A DNA stretch of 64,000 nt, from contig JACRAR010000066.1 of the NCBI GenBank assembly GCA_016234745.1, positions 49,173-113,172 of the forward strand, written 5' to 3'. This document shows positions 33,318 to 42,124 of the stretch, one piece after another (the stretch's first letter is position 1; each line of letters starts with the position of its first letter). This DNA comes from Betaproteobacteria bacterium (lineage in GTDB: Bacteria > Pseudomonadota > Gammaproteobacteria > Burkholderiales > Rhodocyclaceae). The translations under genes were made by a program, and so were the position numbers. Under the pieces are notes generated by a model. That model was not told where the DNA came from. It saw nothing but the letters and a program-made list of their open reading frames with translations, and did no database searches.

Positions 33318-36293
33318 TCAACCTCCAATCACTGATCCGAGAGCCGCTAGGTTATTTTGATTGCTTGCCAGTTTTTGAATGCTGACGCGCACGCCACGGT
33401 CCGTTACCGGCGCCGGACTGCCATTCATGAAGTAGTACCGGAATTGCTCGTATCCGCCGGCCAGATGAAGCGCTTTGGGCATTCCAATCAGCATGATGTC
33501 GTAGGGCTTCCAGTCCTTGTATTGATAGGCATCCCAGAAATACACAATGCACTGTTTCGGTTGAACGCTGGGCGAGACACGAGCCATGATTTCGCAATCG
33601 GCGAAGTCATTGAACATTTTCACCATCTCCGAATCCTTGATGCCGAGCTCCGCGGCATCCTTGTCGTTCATATGCACGACCGGCTGACTGCGGTGCAAAC
33701 GTGATATATGCGCGTTGGTAAGATGCATCGAATGGATGCTTACTCTTGGGTGACCGCCCGTGACCTTGAATGGATGATCGCCGCCCATCTGTGGCGTTTC
33801 CTTGTGGGTCGGTAGCGCTTCACCGGCTTCGATGTACCAGTCATGGTCGAAGTAAAACTGTGCGCGGCGCGTGTGCGTAGGGAACACTTTTTTGTCTTCG
33901 ACATGCCAGCGCAGGGGAAAGATGGGTTTTGTGATATCGATGTTGTTGCCATGGGCGTAAGCCGAGACTCCCGCGCCCAAGCTCAGGAACCTGGTCGAAC
34001 CATCTTTGCGGAAGTCCTCGTACGTATAGTCTTTGGCGAATACACCCACTGCCTTGTTGATTTCCACCATTTCCTTTAGGCAATCCTCATTGGTCATGAG
34101 TTGCCCGTCCATGGTGAATTTCTTGTACAACTCGTCATACCTGCGCTTCTTGCCATAGTGATCGGTAAACTCGGTGAGCCCCCTGGCTACGGCGCGTTCC
34201 CCAATTTTTTTCATGATGAGGGCAACGGAAGCCCATTCTTCCTTGCACTCTCCCGGTGGGGGCACCGCCCTATCCACCATGGTAAAGAATGGATTGCCGC
34301 TACAGGGCGTGGTCATTTCGTGTTTTTCGTAGTACCACGCGCAGGGCAAGACGATATCCGCATACATGGCCGAAGAAGACATCCTGACTTCCAGGGCGAA
34401 GATCATCTTGAGCTTGGGGAACAGCACTTCCGGAAACAACTTGGCGCCGCTGCGCTTCCTTCGCATCGGATTCTGGGAAAGAAGCATATACACCTGGGGT
34501 GTCTTGTCCGGTGCCGGGCGAATATGTTCGCTGGTCCACCAACCCTTTTCCACGGCCTCTTTATAGTAGCCGCCGAAGGATTTCTTGAGAGCTGGATCGG
34601 TCCAGGCCGGATTGTTCCAAAGCTTGTCGTAACCCGCGTGGTGGTAAAGCCAAAATGCCGGGGGCACTAAACCTACCACGCCGGTAACAACTTTCATGAA
34701 TTCGATGTTTCCCATCTCGTCGGTGGCATCGGGATCGGCTTCCGCTAGACGTTTCTGGAAACTTTCCGCCATGTTGTGCAAGTCGAGCATGCCTCCCTGC
34801 ACCGTTGGCTTCTCGAGGACACCAAGGAAGAGCATATTGTCATCGGAATAGGACCAGCAATAGAAGCCGGTACCCGGCTTGCCCCAATTCCCGCTTAGCG
34901 CCATTGCCAGGAGCAAGCTGCGTTCAAACAGGTCGCCGTGGTAGCTCTTGGCGGAGGTGAAGCCGATGTAACTGCTGGTGCGCTTGGTTGCGACCTTCCG
35001 TCCCAGTTCCCTGATGAGGGAAGCCGGCACGCCGCATTTGGCGCTGGCCTTCTCAGGCGTGTAGTCCTTTAAATGCTCCTTGATACGCTGAAAGACCGGC
35101 TGGACCTGCACCGTTTTGCCATCCTGGAATTTGGCGGCAAAAGTACCTTCCAAGGCCGGCAGAACCTCCAACTTCAAGCTGCCTCTCTTTGCCTTGACCA
35201 ATGCCCCGGCCTTTTCGTCGAATAAGTAAAATTGCTTCGGATTTCCACCGTCGATGTCTGCTGCGCTCAGGAACTTGCCATTGTCCATTCTTACAAGCAG
35301 AGGGAGGTCGGTCTGTTCGCTGACAAATTGGCGATTGAACAGCTTTTCCTCAATCATGACCTGGCAGAGACCCAGCCAGAACGCGGCATCAGTGCCAACC
35401 CGCACCGGAGCATGAATATCGCAGGCAGGGGTCGTGGGACTGAAATCCGGAGCCACGACGACGACCTCCGCGCCTTTGTAGCGGGCTTCGGTCATGAAAT
35501 GGTAACTGGATGGGTAGGTATATGACCAGTTGCTGCAGGTCATGAATATCAGTTCTGAATCCAGGAGGTTGTCGGCGGAATACCCCAGGTGCATTTTGCC
35601 GAAGGTATGGAACGCGCCCATGTAGGTGTCGCCGATGTCCACATTGATGTCGGGACATACGCCGTCCATCAGGTAGGTCATGCGAAAGCCGGCACCCCAG
35701 GCGATGGACCCCGCATGCACATGCGGTGCATCCAAAATGAAGCCATCCGATCCCTGGCTCAGAAAGCTGTCAATGATCGAATCGGCAATCTCCTCCGTAG
35801 CCTGATCCCATGTGGTTCGCTGCCACTTGCCTTCACCCCGCTTGCCGGCACGCTTTAGGGGATACTTGACGCGTTCGTCTCCATAGAGGTTGTTGTTGAA
35901 TGCAGACCCTTTTTGGCATCCCAGGGGGTTGTAATCTACGTAGTCCGAGTTGCACGCGGGCATTTGCGCCGCCTGCTCCTCCCGCCAGACGATGCCGTTT
36001 CTGACATAAACATAGAATTTGCAAGAGCCTTGCGGCCAGCAGATGTTGAGATGGGAGCCCCAAGTAACCTTGTCCCATTTCCACTCCTTTCTATAAATGT
36101 CTTCCCACTTATAGTATTGCGGTTTAGTTCCCGCCAAGGCCTCGCTCACGAAACCTGGTACGAGACCGGATGCAAGCGATGACATGGATAAAGAGAGCAC
36201 ACCTGCCCCGCTGCTTTTCATAAAATTGCGCCGGTTCTGGTCGATCTCTGCCGCTGCCACTGCTTCCACCAAATTCGTTCCCATTTTGTTCAT
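33318..36293 (-). CDS. ebdA: Ethylbenzene-dehydrogenase-like molybdopterin (alpha) subunit
   Basis: 991 residues with a twin-arginine signal (RRNFMKSS at 21-28), so the enzyme is periplasmic. The FS0 cluster ligands are His81, Cys85, Cys91 and Cys126, typical of type II DMSO reductases. Asp222 in GDTYMG aligns with the molybdenum-ligating Asp of EbdA. I recognise close similarity to Aromatoleum EbdA over the whole length (for example PQGSCKFYVYVRNGIVWREE and LSQNPMRRKRSGAK). Known reaction: oxygen-independent hydroxylation of ethylbenzene to (S)-1-phenylethanol. A related substrate (propylbenzene, p-cymene, a sterol side chain) is possible. The adjacent ped gene favours ethylbenzene. Confidence 0.93.
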   Translation of the reverse strand: MNKMGTNLVEAVAAAEIDQNRRNFMKSSGAGVLSLSMSSLASGLVPGFVSEALAGTKPQYYKWEDIYRKEWKWDKVTWGSHLNICWPQGSCKFYVYVRNGIVWREEQAAQMPACNSDYVDYNPLGCQKGSAFNNNLYGDERVKYPLKRAGKRGEGKWQRTTWDQATEEIADSIIDSFLSQGSDGFILDAPHVHAGSIAWGAGFRMTYLMDGVCPDINVDIGDTYMGAFHTFGKMHLGYSADNLLDSELIFMTCSNWSYTYPSSYHFMTEARYKGAEVVVVAPDFSPTTPACDIHAPVRVGTDAAFWLGLCQVMIEEKLFNRQFVSEQTDLPLLVRMDNGKFLSAADIDGGNPKQFYLFDEKAGALVKAKRGSLKLEVLPALEGTFAAKFQDGKTVQVQPVFQRIKEHLKDYTPEKASAKCGVPASLIRELGRKVATKRTSSYIGFTSAKSYHGDLFERSLLLAMALSGNWGKPGTGFYCWSYSDDNMLFLGVLEKPTVQGGMLDLHNMAESFQKRLAEADPDATDEMGNIEFMKVVTGVVGLVPPAFWLYHHAGYDKLWNNPAWTDPALKKSFGGYYKEAVEKGWWTSEHIRPAPDKTPQVYMLLSQNPMRRKRSGAKLFPEVLFPKLKMIFALEVRMSSSAMYADIVLPCAWYYEKHEMTTPCSGNPFFTMVDRAVPPPGECKEEWASVALIMKKIGERAVARGLTEFTDHYGKKRRYDELYKKFTMDGQLMTNEDCLKEMVEINKAVGVFAKDYTYEDFRKDGSTRFLSLGAGVSAYAHGNNIDITKPIFPLRWHVEDKKVFPTHTRRAQFYFDHDWYIEAGEALPTHKETPQMGGDHPFKVTGGHPRVSIHSMHLTNAHISRLHRSQPVVHMNDKDAAELGIKDSEMVKMFNDFADCEIMARVSPSVQPKQCIVYFWDAYQYKDWKPYDIMLIGMPKALHLAGGYEQFRYYFMNGSPAPVTDRGVRVSIQKLASNQNNLAALGSVIGG

Positions 36294-36400
36294 TTCAAGC
36301 TACCTCCTGTGCTTTGCACTGACCGTGCACTAACTTCGGCACGGACTGATGGACCATGGACTTAACGAAACCCCAATACAGCTAGATCACTTAGCGAACT

Positions 36401-36444
36401 GCTGTAGAGAGCCGAACTTGGCGGCCGGATAGACCCTCTACAGC
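36401..36444. repeat. 9-bp inverted repeat in the ebdA upstream region
   Basis: GCTGTAGAG (36401-36409) and CTCTACAGC (36436-36444) are exact complements 26 bases apart, in the 176-base gap between the ferredoxin gene stop and the ebdA start. No T-run follows, so an operator or message-stability hairpin is more likely than a terminator. The gap also holds CAATACAG at 36375-36382. It is the only long gap in this gene run and could contain the ebdA promoter. Confidence 0.5.
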
Positions 36445-36469
36445 TTGTTCTGGAACTGAAATTAGAGTG

Positions 36470-36676
36470 TCAGGCAACCGCTCTAGCTTTTTCGTGGACG
36501 ATGCAATCCGTCGCACAGACAACAACGCATTGGGGTTCTTTATGGAAACCCACGCACTCCGTACATTTGCCTGCATCGATCTCATGAATATGCTCCCCCA
36601 GCGAAATAGCGTCGTTAGGGCACTCAAAGACACATTCTGTGCAGTTGATGCAATCTGAAGTAATGAAGTAGGCCAT
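36470..36676 (-). CDS. 2[4Fe-4S] ferredoxin (Alvin/YfhL type)
   Basis: 68 residues from the ATG at 36676. The first cluster set is CINCTECVFECP. The second is CTECVGFHKEPQCVVVC, with the 8-residue insertion that defines the Allochromatium-type/YfhL ferredoxins. These have very low potentials and serve benzoyl-CoA reductase in related bacteria. Here it follows the FixC-like flavoprotein gene by 7 bases, and the two resemble a FixC/FixX-like pair. Confidence 0.88.
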   Translation of the reverse strand: MAYFITSDCINCTECVFECPNDAISLGEHIHEIDAGKCTECVGFHKEPQCVVVCATDCIVHEKARAVA

Positions 36677-36683
36677 TCTCAAA

Positions 36684-37742
36684 TCAGACCGAAAGAAAAT
36701 GGATTTGCGCTATACACTTCTCGAGATGCTTGGCGATATCGGCACTGTTTTCACAGAAAAGACTGATAGCGTCACCGCCGTTGCGTAATGCTGTTGCGGC
36801 GGCCTTCCCGCAACGGTAACCGCTGTCTATGGCAGCGCTGATGCCCTCGCCGTTCAGATAGATGTAACCTGCAGCCTCTCCAGTCAGCATTACCCGACCG
36901 TCGCCATGATAGGGCGGCGCAAGTTCCATCTGGCATCCTTCATCACGCCACCAAGCGCCGAGCTTGACACCAAACTCGTCAGCAAGCAGCTTCTTGAAGA
37001 CTTCCACAGACTCTCTGAGTTTGCGTCCTTTGAAGCCGCCGACGCAAAGCAACAAATAGCCGTCTTTTTGATGCACGCAGGAAAGCATTTCGCCGATTTC
37101 CGGCTCAAAGAACACAGTCCATCCGCCTTTCTTGAGCGTCCCCAGAGATTCCAGTTTGAAATAGCTCTGAAAAATACTCACGCTAGCCGCAGCTTGAGTT
37201 TTGTCCTTGCCGGCTGCTTTGAGAATGCGCCGAACAACTGAAGCACCGCCGTCGGCACCGATCAAATACTTGCAGCGATACTCGTTGGCACCAGAACCAT
37301 CGACCTGCACTGTCACATAGTCGGATGTTGCATTGAACCCTTTGACTCGCGCTTCTTCCCGGCAGGGAGCGCCAGACTTATCCACCAGCCACTTATCGAA
37401 GAGATTGCGCCAGATGTTTTGGTAATGGGTCGGAAATGACTTGCCATCTTTGTCGATCTCCCATAAATAACGGGTATATCCGCTGCCCCTCCTCCATTCT
37501 CGAATATCTTCGGCTTCGACAATTTTGTCATTGGTGCAATAAACCGACGCAGGAGCATCAGCGCCAAAGTACTGCCGCAGCAGCTCCTGCGTTTGTCCAA
37601 ACAGAACGCCAGAGCAGCATTTATAGCGCGGCAGTTTATCTTTTTCCAGAATCAGCACATCGACGCCTTCATTCTTCAAAGCCTTGGCGCATGCAGCGCC
37701 GGCAGGACCGCCACCGACGATGATGACATCATGTTCTTCCAT
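36684..37742 (-). CDS. FixC/geranylgeranyl-reductase-family flavoprotein
   Basis: 352-residue FAD enzyme. The N-terminal dinucleotide fold is VIIVGGGPAGAACAKALKNEG. The second FAD contact is LIGADGGASVVRR and the third is MLTGEAAGYIYLNGEGISAAID. The family covers geranylgeranyl reductases, FixC and ETF:quinone-oxidoreductase-like proteins. Its place beside a ferredoxin and before a reductase, a cytochrome c and bc1 genes suggests an electron-transfer role rather than lipid reduction. Substrate not known. Confidence 0.8.
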   Translation of the reverse strand: MEEHDVIIVGGGPAGAACAKALKNEGVDVLILEKDKLPRYKCCSGVLFGQTQELLRQYFGADAPASVYCTNDKIVEAEDIREWRRGSGYTRYLWEIDKDGKSFPTHYQNIWRNLFDKWLVDKSGAPCREEARVKGFNATSDYVTVQVDGSGANEYRCKYLIGADGGASVVRRILKAAGKDKTQAAASVSIFQSYFKLESLGTLKKGGWTVFFEPEIGEMLSCVHQKDGYLLLCVGGFKGRKLRESVEVFKKLLADEFGVKLGAWWRDEGCQMELAPPYHGDGRVMLTGEAAGYIYLNGEGISAAIDSGYRCGKAAATALRNGGDAISLFCENSADIAKHLEKCIAQIHFLSV

Positions 37743-37773
37743 TTTTTATCTCCTAATATTTCGAGCAATTAAG

Positions 37774-38730
37774 TTATAAGTCCAACACAAGCATCTTGCT
37801 TATTGCGCGCGAGCAGCAGGGAGTGAACTGGTCGTTTCTCGATTTTTCCTCAGCGGAGAGATACACGTCACGGTGATCGGGCTCTCCTTCCAATATCCGT
37901 GTCACGCAGGTACCACATACGCCTTGCTGGCACGAAACCGGTATTTGCACGCCGTGTTTCTGCAATACCTTCGTCACAGATTGGCCGGCTGGCACTTGAA
38001 ATATTTCACCCGTGCTGGCGATCTCGATTCCAAAGGGGGTGTCGTGCCCACTATCGATAGCAGGCGCCGCAAAGTATTCAAAGTGCACATTTGCATCACG
38101 CCAGCCACACTTTTTGGCCGTTTGAGAGACGTGTGTAATGAAGCCGCCTGGCCCGCAGACATAGAGGTGGGTACTGTGGTCCGGAACATCCAGCAGTTCG
38201 TCGAGATCCAGCTTTTGCTGTGCGGCAGCATCGTCATAGTGATAATGAACGTGCTCAACAAAATCGGAAGCGGCGATACGTTCCCGAAATCCGGTACGCC
38301 CGACTGACCGGGTACAGTAATGTAGCTCAAAATCGGCACCCATATGCGTCAGGCGTTCAGCCATGCATAGGAGAGGCGTCACCCCGATCCCGCCGGCAAA
38401 CAGCAAGGAGCGCCGCGCACGAACCAGAGGAAAATGGTTTTTCGGCTCGCTGATTTCGATCAGGTCACCTTCCTTGATGCTGTCGTGAATTGCCACCGAA
38501 CCGCCACGTGAATTAGGATCGCGCAGCACACCAATCACATAACGATGCTGCTCTTCCGAGTGATTGCACAAGGAGTATTGCCTGATCAGTTCAGGCTTGA
38601 TGTGTACATCGATATGAGAGCCCGCGGAGAATGATGGCAACGGCCTGCCGTCGGGGAAGCCAAGCTCCAGGCTGACGATATCCTCGACTTCCTTGTGTTT
38701 GCGCAATACTTTGACGAAGAATGTGTTCAT
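37774..38730 (-). CDS. VanB/phthalate-dioxygenase-reductase-type FMN and [2Fe-2S] oxidoreductase
   Basis: 318 residues. Order: flavin domain (SAGSHIDVHIKPELIRQYSLCN), NAD-binding domain (LLFAGGIGVTPLLCMAERL ... YVCGPGGFI) and a C-terminal plant-type [2Fe-2S] domain (CQQGVCGTCVTRI plus a distal Cys). This class normally passes electrons from NADH to Rieske oxygenases. No oxygenase gene is in the window, and the neighbours belong to an oxygen-independent route. It may instead link NADH with the ferredoxin, the FixC-like protein or the cytochrome c. Four bases separate its stop side from the cytochrome gene. Confidence 0.85.
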   Translation of the reverse strand: MNTFFVKVLRKHKEVEDIVSLELGFPDGRPLPSFSAGSHIDVHIKPELIRQYSLCNHSEEQHRYVIGVLRDPNSRGGSVAIHDSIKEGDLIEISEPKNHFPLVRARRSLLFAGGIGVTPLLCMAERLTHMGADFELHYCTRSVGRTGFRERIAASDFVEHVHYHYDDAAAQQKLDLDELLDVPDHSTHLYVCGPGGFITHVSQTAKKCGWRDANVHFEYFAAPAIDSGHDTPFGIEIASTGEIFQVPAGQSVTKVLQKHGVQIPVSCQQGVCGTCVTRILEGEPDHRDVYLSAEEKSRNDQFTPCCSRAISKMLVLDL

Positions 38731-38733
38731 ATC

Positions 38734-39489
38734 TCAGTGCAAGGTGGCTATGTATTCGGACAACGCCTTGATCTCATCCTCTTTCAATCTGTAGGCGATG
38801 TCGCGCATCATGGAGTTCGGATCATTGGTCCGGTCCCCTGCGCGGAAATTTTTCAATTGGGTCGCTGTGTATTCGGCATACTGACCTGAAAGGCGCGGGA
38901 ACTGAGCCGGCAGCCCTGCGCCGTCCGGTCCATGACATCCGGCACAGGTTGGGATTCCACGTGCAGCATCTCCCCCGCGATATAACCTCTGCGCAGCTTC
39001 AATAGCTTCAGTGTTCTTGATCGCGGAATCCGTTTTGCGCTTCTGCTGACTAAAATAGAGCGCGAGTTCCTTCATATCGGCATCGGTGAGATCCTTGACC
39101 ATGCCGTTCATTGCAAGAAAGTAGATCGGATTGGTCCGTTCCGGCAGTTTCCCCTCCGGCGCTGCGACATAGACCAGATCCGACGGCGTCGGGTACATCG
39201 GGTTATTCGGGCCCATCGGCTTTCCGTCGGCGGCCTTAAAGTTGCGCAACTGTTTGTAGAGATAATCCGCATGTTGGCCAGACAACTTGGGAATGGTAGG
39301 TTTGAGGCTGTTCCCATCCTCTCCATGACAACCGCTGCATTGTTTCTTGATCAATTGCTTAAGTTTGGCTGTATTGTCTGTGGCTGCACTCTGGTTTCTT
39401 GCAGGACTGACTGGATCGGCCGCGGAAACCGTCGCCGCGTTCAGCATCAGCCCAATGCTCACAGCTACAAGTAAATGAAATCGTTTCAT
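38734..39489 (-). CDS. Diheme cytochrome c (c4-like), periplasmic
   Basis: 251 residues with a signal peptide (about 1-23). Two heme c sites are CSGCH and CAGCH, each followed by the LSGQHADYLYKQLRNFK / LSGQYAEYTATQLKNFR repeat typical of cytochrome c4. Met ligands lie in the later part of each half. Because ethylbenzene dehydrogenases release electrons at high potential to cytochrome c, this is a good candidate for the direct acceptor of EbdABC. It sits 18 bases after ebdC on the same strand. Confidence 0.88.
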   Translation of the reverse strand: MKRFHLLVAVSIGLMLNAATVSAADPVSPARNQSAATDNTAKLKQLIKKQCSGCHGEDGNSLKPTIPKLSGQHADYLYKQLRNFKAADGKPMGPNNPMYPTPSDLVYVAAPEGKLPERTNPIYFLAMNGMVKDLTDADMKELALYFSQQKRKTDSAIKNTEAIEAAQRLYRGGDAARGIPTCAGCHGPDGAGLPAQFPRLSGQYAEYTATQLKNFRAGDRTNDPNSMMRDIAYRLKEDEIKALSEYIATLH

Positions 39490-39507
39490 CTGGTTATTCC
39501 TTGTATC

Positions 39508-40152
39508 TCAGACGTCGAGTACTAGCTCGGTCCAGTCAATCGAGAAGGCTTTGATTCCCGCGCGTTCTTCATTGCTGCCCCGCCATATCGCAAAACCCAC
39601 GGCAGTTTTCTTGCCTGCCGCCAGCGGTGCGGCCTCCTTGCCGCCACTAAGGACCCGCGCTATGACGAGGTGCCAGGTCGATCCTTGCATGATCGTCTGA
39701 ACTGAGCGTTTGATTTCCGGCCCCGGAAGTGACAGACCGATGCCTGTTGCGATCATCGAGTTGACTTCTTTTTTGTCGGCACTCCAGCGCAGGTAATGAA
39801 TCGGCGCATCCTTGCTGCCCATCAGAGCCAGTACGGGGTTGTTTCTTACCGGCAAGGCAATGGCAAAGGCGTCACTAAAAATTGATACGGGATCGACAGA
39901 TTCAGTAGGCCTCGGGCCGCTTCCTTGCCAAGTGGCGCGTAAAGCCCACATTTCGCCGTCGTGTACGCTGGCCACCGCGAGTTTGGGTGTTTCTCCATAC
40001 TTCTTGCCATCCCAGGAAGCACGGATGTAGTCAGTAGGCTGCATTTGCAGCGGTGTCGGCATTAATCCAATCTGCACCGTCGGCACCCGGCCCCAGGATG
40101 GAGAGTCAGGCGACAGGTAATTCTTGATCTGGTCCACACGATGACTTTTCAC
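39508..40152 (-). CDS. ebdC: Ethylbenzene-dehydrogenase-like heme b (gamma) subunit
   Basis: 214 residues from a GTG with an AGGAGA site upstream. It belongs to the EbdC/DdhC/ClrC gamma-subunit family, which binds one heme b through a Met and a Lys. Candidates here are Met111 (VLALMGSKD) and Lys181/Lys182 (AAGKKTAVGFAIW). It has no export signal; the complex would be exported through the Tat signal of EbdA. The gene is unusual in lying about 3.2 kb away from ebdA, upstream of the electron-transfer genes, rather than directly after ebdB as in Aromatoleum. Confidence 0.85.
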   Translation of the reverse strand: MKSHRVDQIKNYLSPDSPSWGRVPTVQIGLMPTPLQMQPTDYIRASWDGKKYGETPKLAVASVHDGEMWALRATWQGSGPRPTESVDPVSIFSDAFAIALPVRNNPVLALMGSKDAPIHYLRWSADKKEVNSMIATGIGLSLPGPEIKRSVQTIMQGSTWHLVIARVLSGGKEAAPLAAGKKTAVGFAIWRGSNEERAGIKAFSIDWTELVLDV

Positions 40153-40199
40153 GCATGTCTCCTATTGACGATGAGCTTGCCCTGGCGGGAACATATCCG

Positions 40200-40946
40200 T
40201 CAGGGGCGCTTTTCCAGCTTTATAAAACCCGGTTTAAGAACGATGGCGAAGGCAAGCAATACAAACAGCGCTATCAGCACGTAGATGCCCACTTCTTTGC
40301 GTGGCCCCGCGGATGGCTCGCTCATGTACTTGAGATAGGCGACGAGATCGGCAACCAAGTTGTCGTATTCGGCGGGCGAAAGTTTCCCCGGCGTCACGAG
40401 CTTAAGCTTATGCGTCTTGCCAGAGGGATCCCCCTCCAGGACTTGCTCGCCCTGGAACTCCCACAAAACGTGGTGCATGGCGACATTCTGGAAGACCAGA
40501 TTATTCCACCCGCTGGGACGCATCGGATCACGATAGAAGCTGCGCAGATAGGTGTATATCCAGTCTTCGCCTGGCCCCAGTGCAGAGGTACGCGCACGCA
40601 CGGTCACACTGTGGTCGGGAGGCACGACACCGAACCAGCGTTGTGCATCTGCCCGGCGCATCACCACCTTCATGGGCTCACCGATCTTTTCGGTGGCATA
40701 CATCAGTTCGTCTTTGATCTGCTGTTCGGTGAACCCGATATCGCGCAGGCGGTTGTAGCGCATGAATGAGGCTGAATGGCAGGTGAGACAATACTTGGTA
40801 AATACGCGGGCCCCATGCTGCAGGGCTGCCTGGTCATGCGATCTATCCGGGGCACGATCGAGCTGGATATCGATCCCGACTGCCATCGCCGAAAATGGCA
40901 TGACGAGTAGCGCGATCAAGATCTGCCGAATAAAGAGCTTGTTCAT
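40200..40946 (-). CDS. petC: Cytochrome c1 of the bc1 complex
   Basis: 248 residues with a signal peptide. Heme site CLTCH (HGARVFTKYCLTCHSASFMRYN) and an axial-Met region near EPMKVVMRRA. A C-terminal membrane anchor is at about residues 220-240 (VGIYVLIALFVLLAFAIVL). Start overlaps the cytochrome b stop by 4 bases. It delivers electrons from the Rieske protein to a periplasmic cytochrome c. Confidence 0.93.
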   Translation of the reverse strand: MNKLFIRQILIALLVMPFSAMAVGIDIQLDRAPDRSHDQAALQHGARVFTKYCLTCHSASFMRYNRLRDIGFTEQQIKDELMYATEKIGEPMKVVMRRADAQRWFGVVPPDHSVTVRARTSALGPGEDWIYTYLRSFYRDPMRPSGWNNLVFQNVAMHHVLWEFQGEQVLEGDPSGKTHKLKLVTPGKLSPAEYDNLVADLVAYLKYMSEPSAGPRKEVGIYVLIALFVLLAFAIVLKPGFIKLEKRP

Positions 40947-42121
40947 CTCGCGCCCCTTCCTTCATTGCTCCTAGGCTTGTCCATGCGGCTGTAAATTGGC
41001 ATCAGGAGAAAGAACGCGAAATAGATGAAAGTGCAGATCTGCGCCAGCAACAATCGCTGCGGATCGGTAGGAACGGTACCCAGGTAGCTCAAGGCCGCAA
41101 AGGCAACCACAAATAGCGCCAGAGCAAGCTTGAAAATCGGACCTTTTTGACGAATCGTCTTGCCACTGCTCTTATCAAGCCAGGGCAGGAGTGCAAATAT
41201 CAGCATGGACGCGAACATCCCGAGCACGCCCCAAAGCTTCGCGTCAATACTAAACAGCGGGTAGGTAATCGAGCGCAAGATGGAGTAATAAGACGTGAAA
41301 TACCACAGTGGGGCGATGTGCTGCGGAGTCTGCAGCGGATTGGCTTGGGTGAAGTTGTTGTACTCAAGAAAGTAACCGCCTGCCTCAGGCCTGAAGAAAA
41401 TCACGGCGACACACACGATCAGGAATGCCAGGAAATAGCGGATGTCTTTGACGGTGTGCGGAACATGGTGGATCAGCAGCCACAGTAATGCTGCGGGAAA
41501 AGCAATGACGTGGAAAGAGAAGAAACGGTTCAATGTGGCATCGCTGACGACATAGTCGCCGCGCAACCAGATGGTGAAGTCCTGGCCAAGGAATGGGAGC
41601 TGAGAAAATGCGTTAATGATGACTTGGGCGGCCCAGAATGACAGTTGCCCCCATGGCATCAGATAGCCGACAAAGGTTTGTGCGGCAAGGCCGATAAAAA
41701 TTGCCATCCCCAATAGCCACGTTAATTCCCGCGGCTTCTGGTAGACGCTGAAAAGTATGCTGCGGAACATGTGCAGGTATACCAATATCAGAAGCACTGA
41801 CGCGCCCGTCGAATGCAAATAGCGGATCAGCCAACCCCAGGGCACATCGCGCATGATGTACTCGACGCTGGCGAATGCCAAAGGAATGCCCGATTCGTTG
41901 AGCGAAGTGTTCGGCTTGTAATGCATGGTCAGGAAGATTCCTGTTATGAGTTGACTGACCAGCACCACGATCGCAAGCGTACCGAAGAGATACCAGAACG
42001 TGACATTCTTCGGCGCGTAATAACCGGCGAGACGCGTGGCACTTTTCCAGGTCGCTGTCAGCGGTGTACGCTCATCGATCCACGCAACCAGGCCGCCCAA
42101 CTTCGTATTAGCGATGGACAT
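40943..42121 (-). CDS. petB: Cytochrome b of the bc1 complex
   Basis: 392 residues with eight membrane helices. The four heme-ligating histidines are in the second and fourth helices (for example RYLHSTGASVLLILVYLHMFR and FFSFHVIAFPAALLWLLIHH). The Qo-site tetrapeptide is PLWY rather than the PEWY of mitochondria and alphaproteobacteria; beta- and gammaproteobacteria commonly have PVWY at this position. ATG is 3 bases after the Rieske gene. It oxidises ubiquinol in the cytoplasmic membrane. Confidence 0.94.
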   Translation of the reverse strand: MSIANTKLGGLVAWIDERTPLTATWKSATRLAGYYAPKNVTFWYLFGTLAIVVLVSQLITGIFLTMHYKPNTSLNESGIPLAFASVEYIMRDVPWGWLIRYLHSTGASVLLILVYLHMFRSILFSVYQKPRELTWLLGMAIFIGLAAQTFVGYLMPWGQLSFWAAQVIINAFSQLPFLGQDFTIWLRGDYVVSDATLNRFFSFHVIAFPAALLWLLIHHVPHTVKDIRYFLAFLIVCVAVIFFRPEAGGYFLEYNNFTQANPLQTPQHIAPLWYFTSYYSILRSITYPLFSIDAKLWGVLGMFASMLIFALLPWLDKSSGKTIRQKGPIFKLALALFVVAFAALSYLGTVPTDPQRLLLAQICTFIYFAFFLLMPIYSRMDKPRSNEGRGAR

Positions 42122-42124
42122 TTC

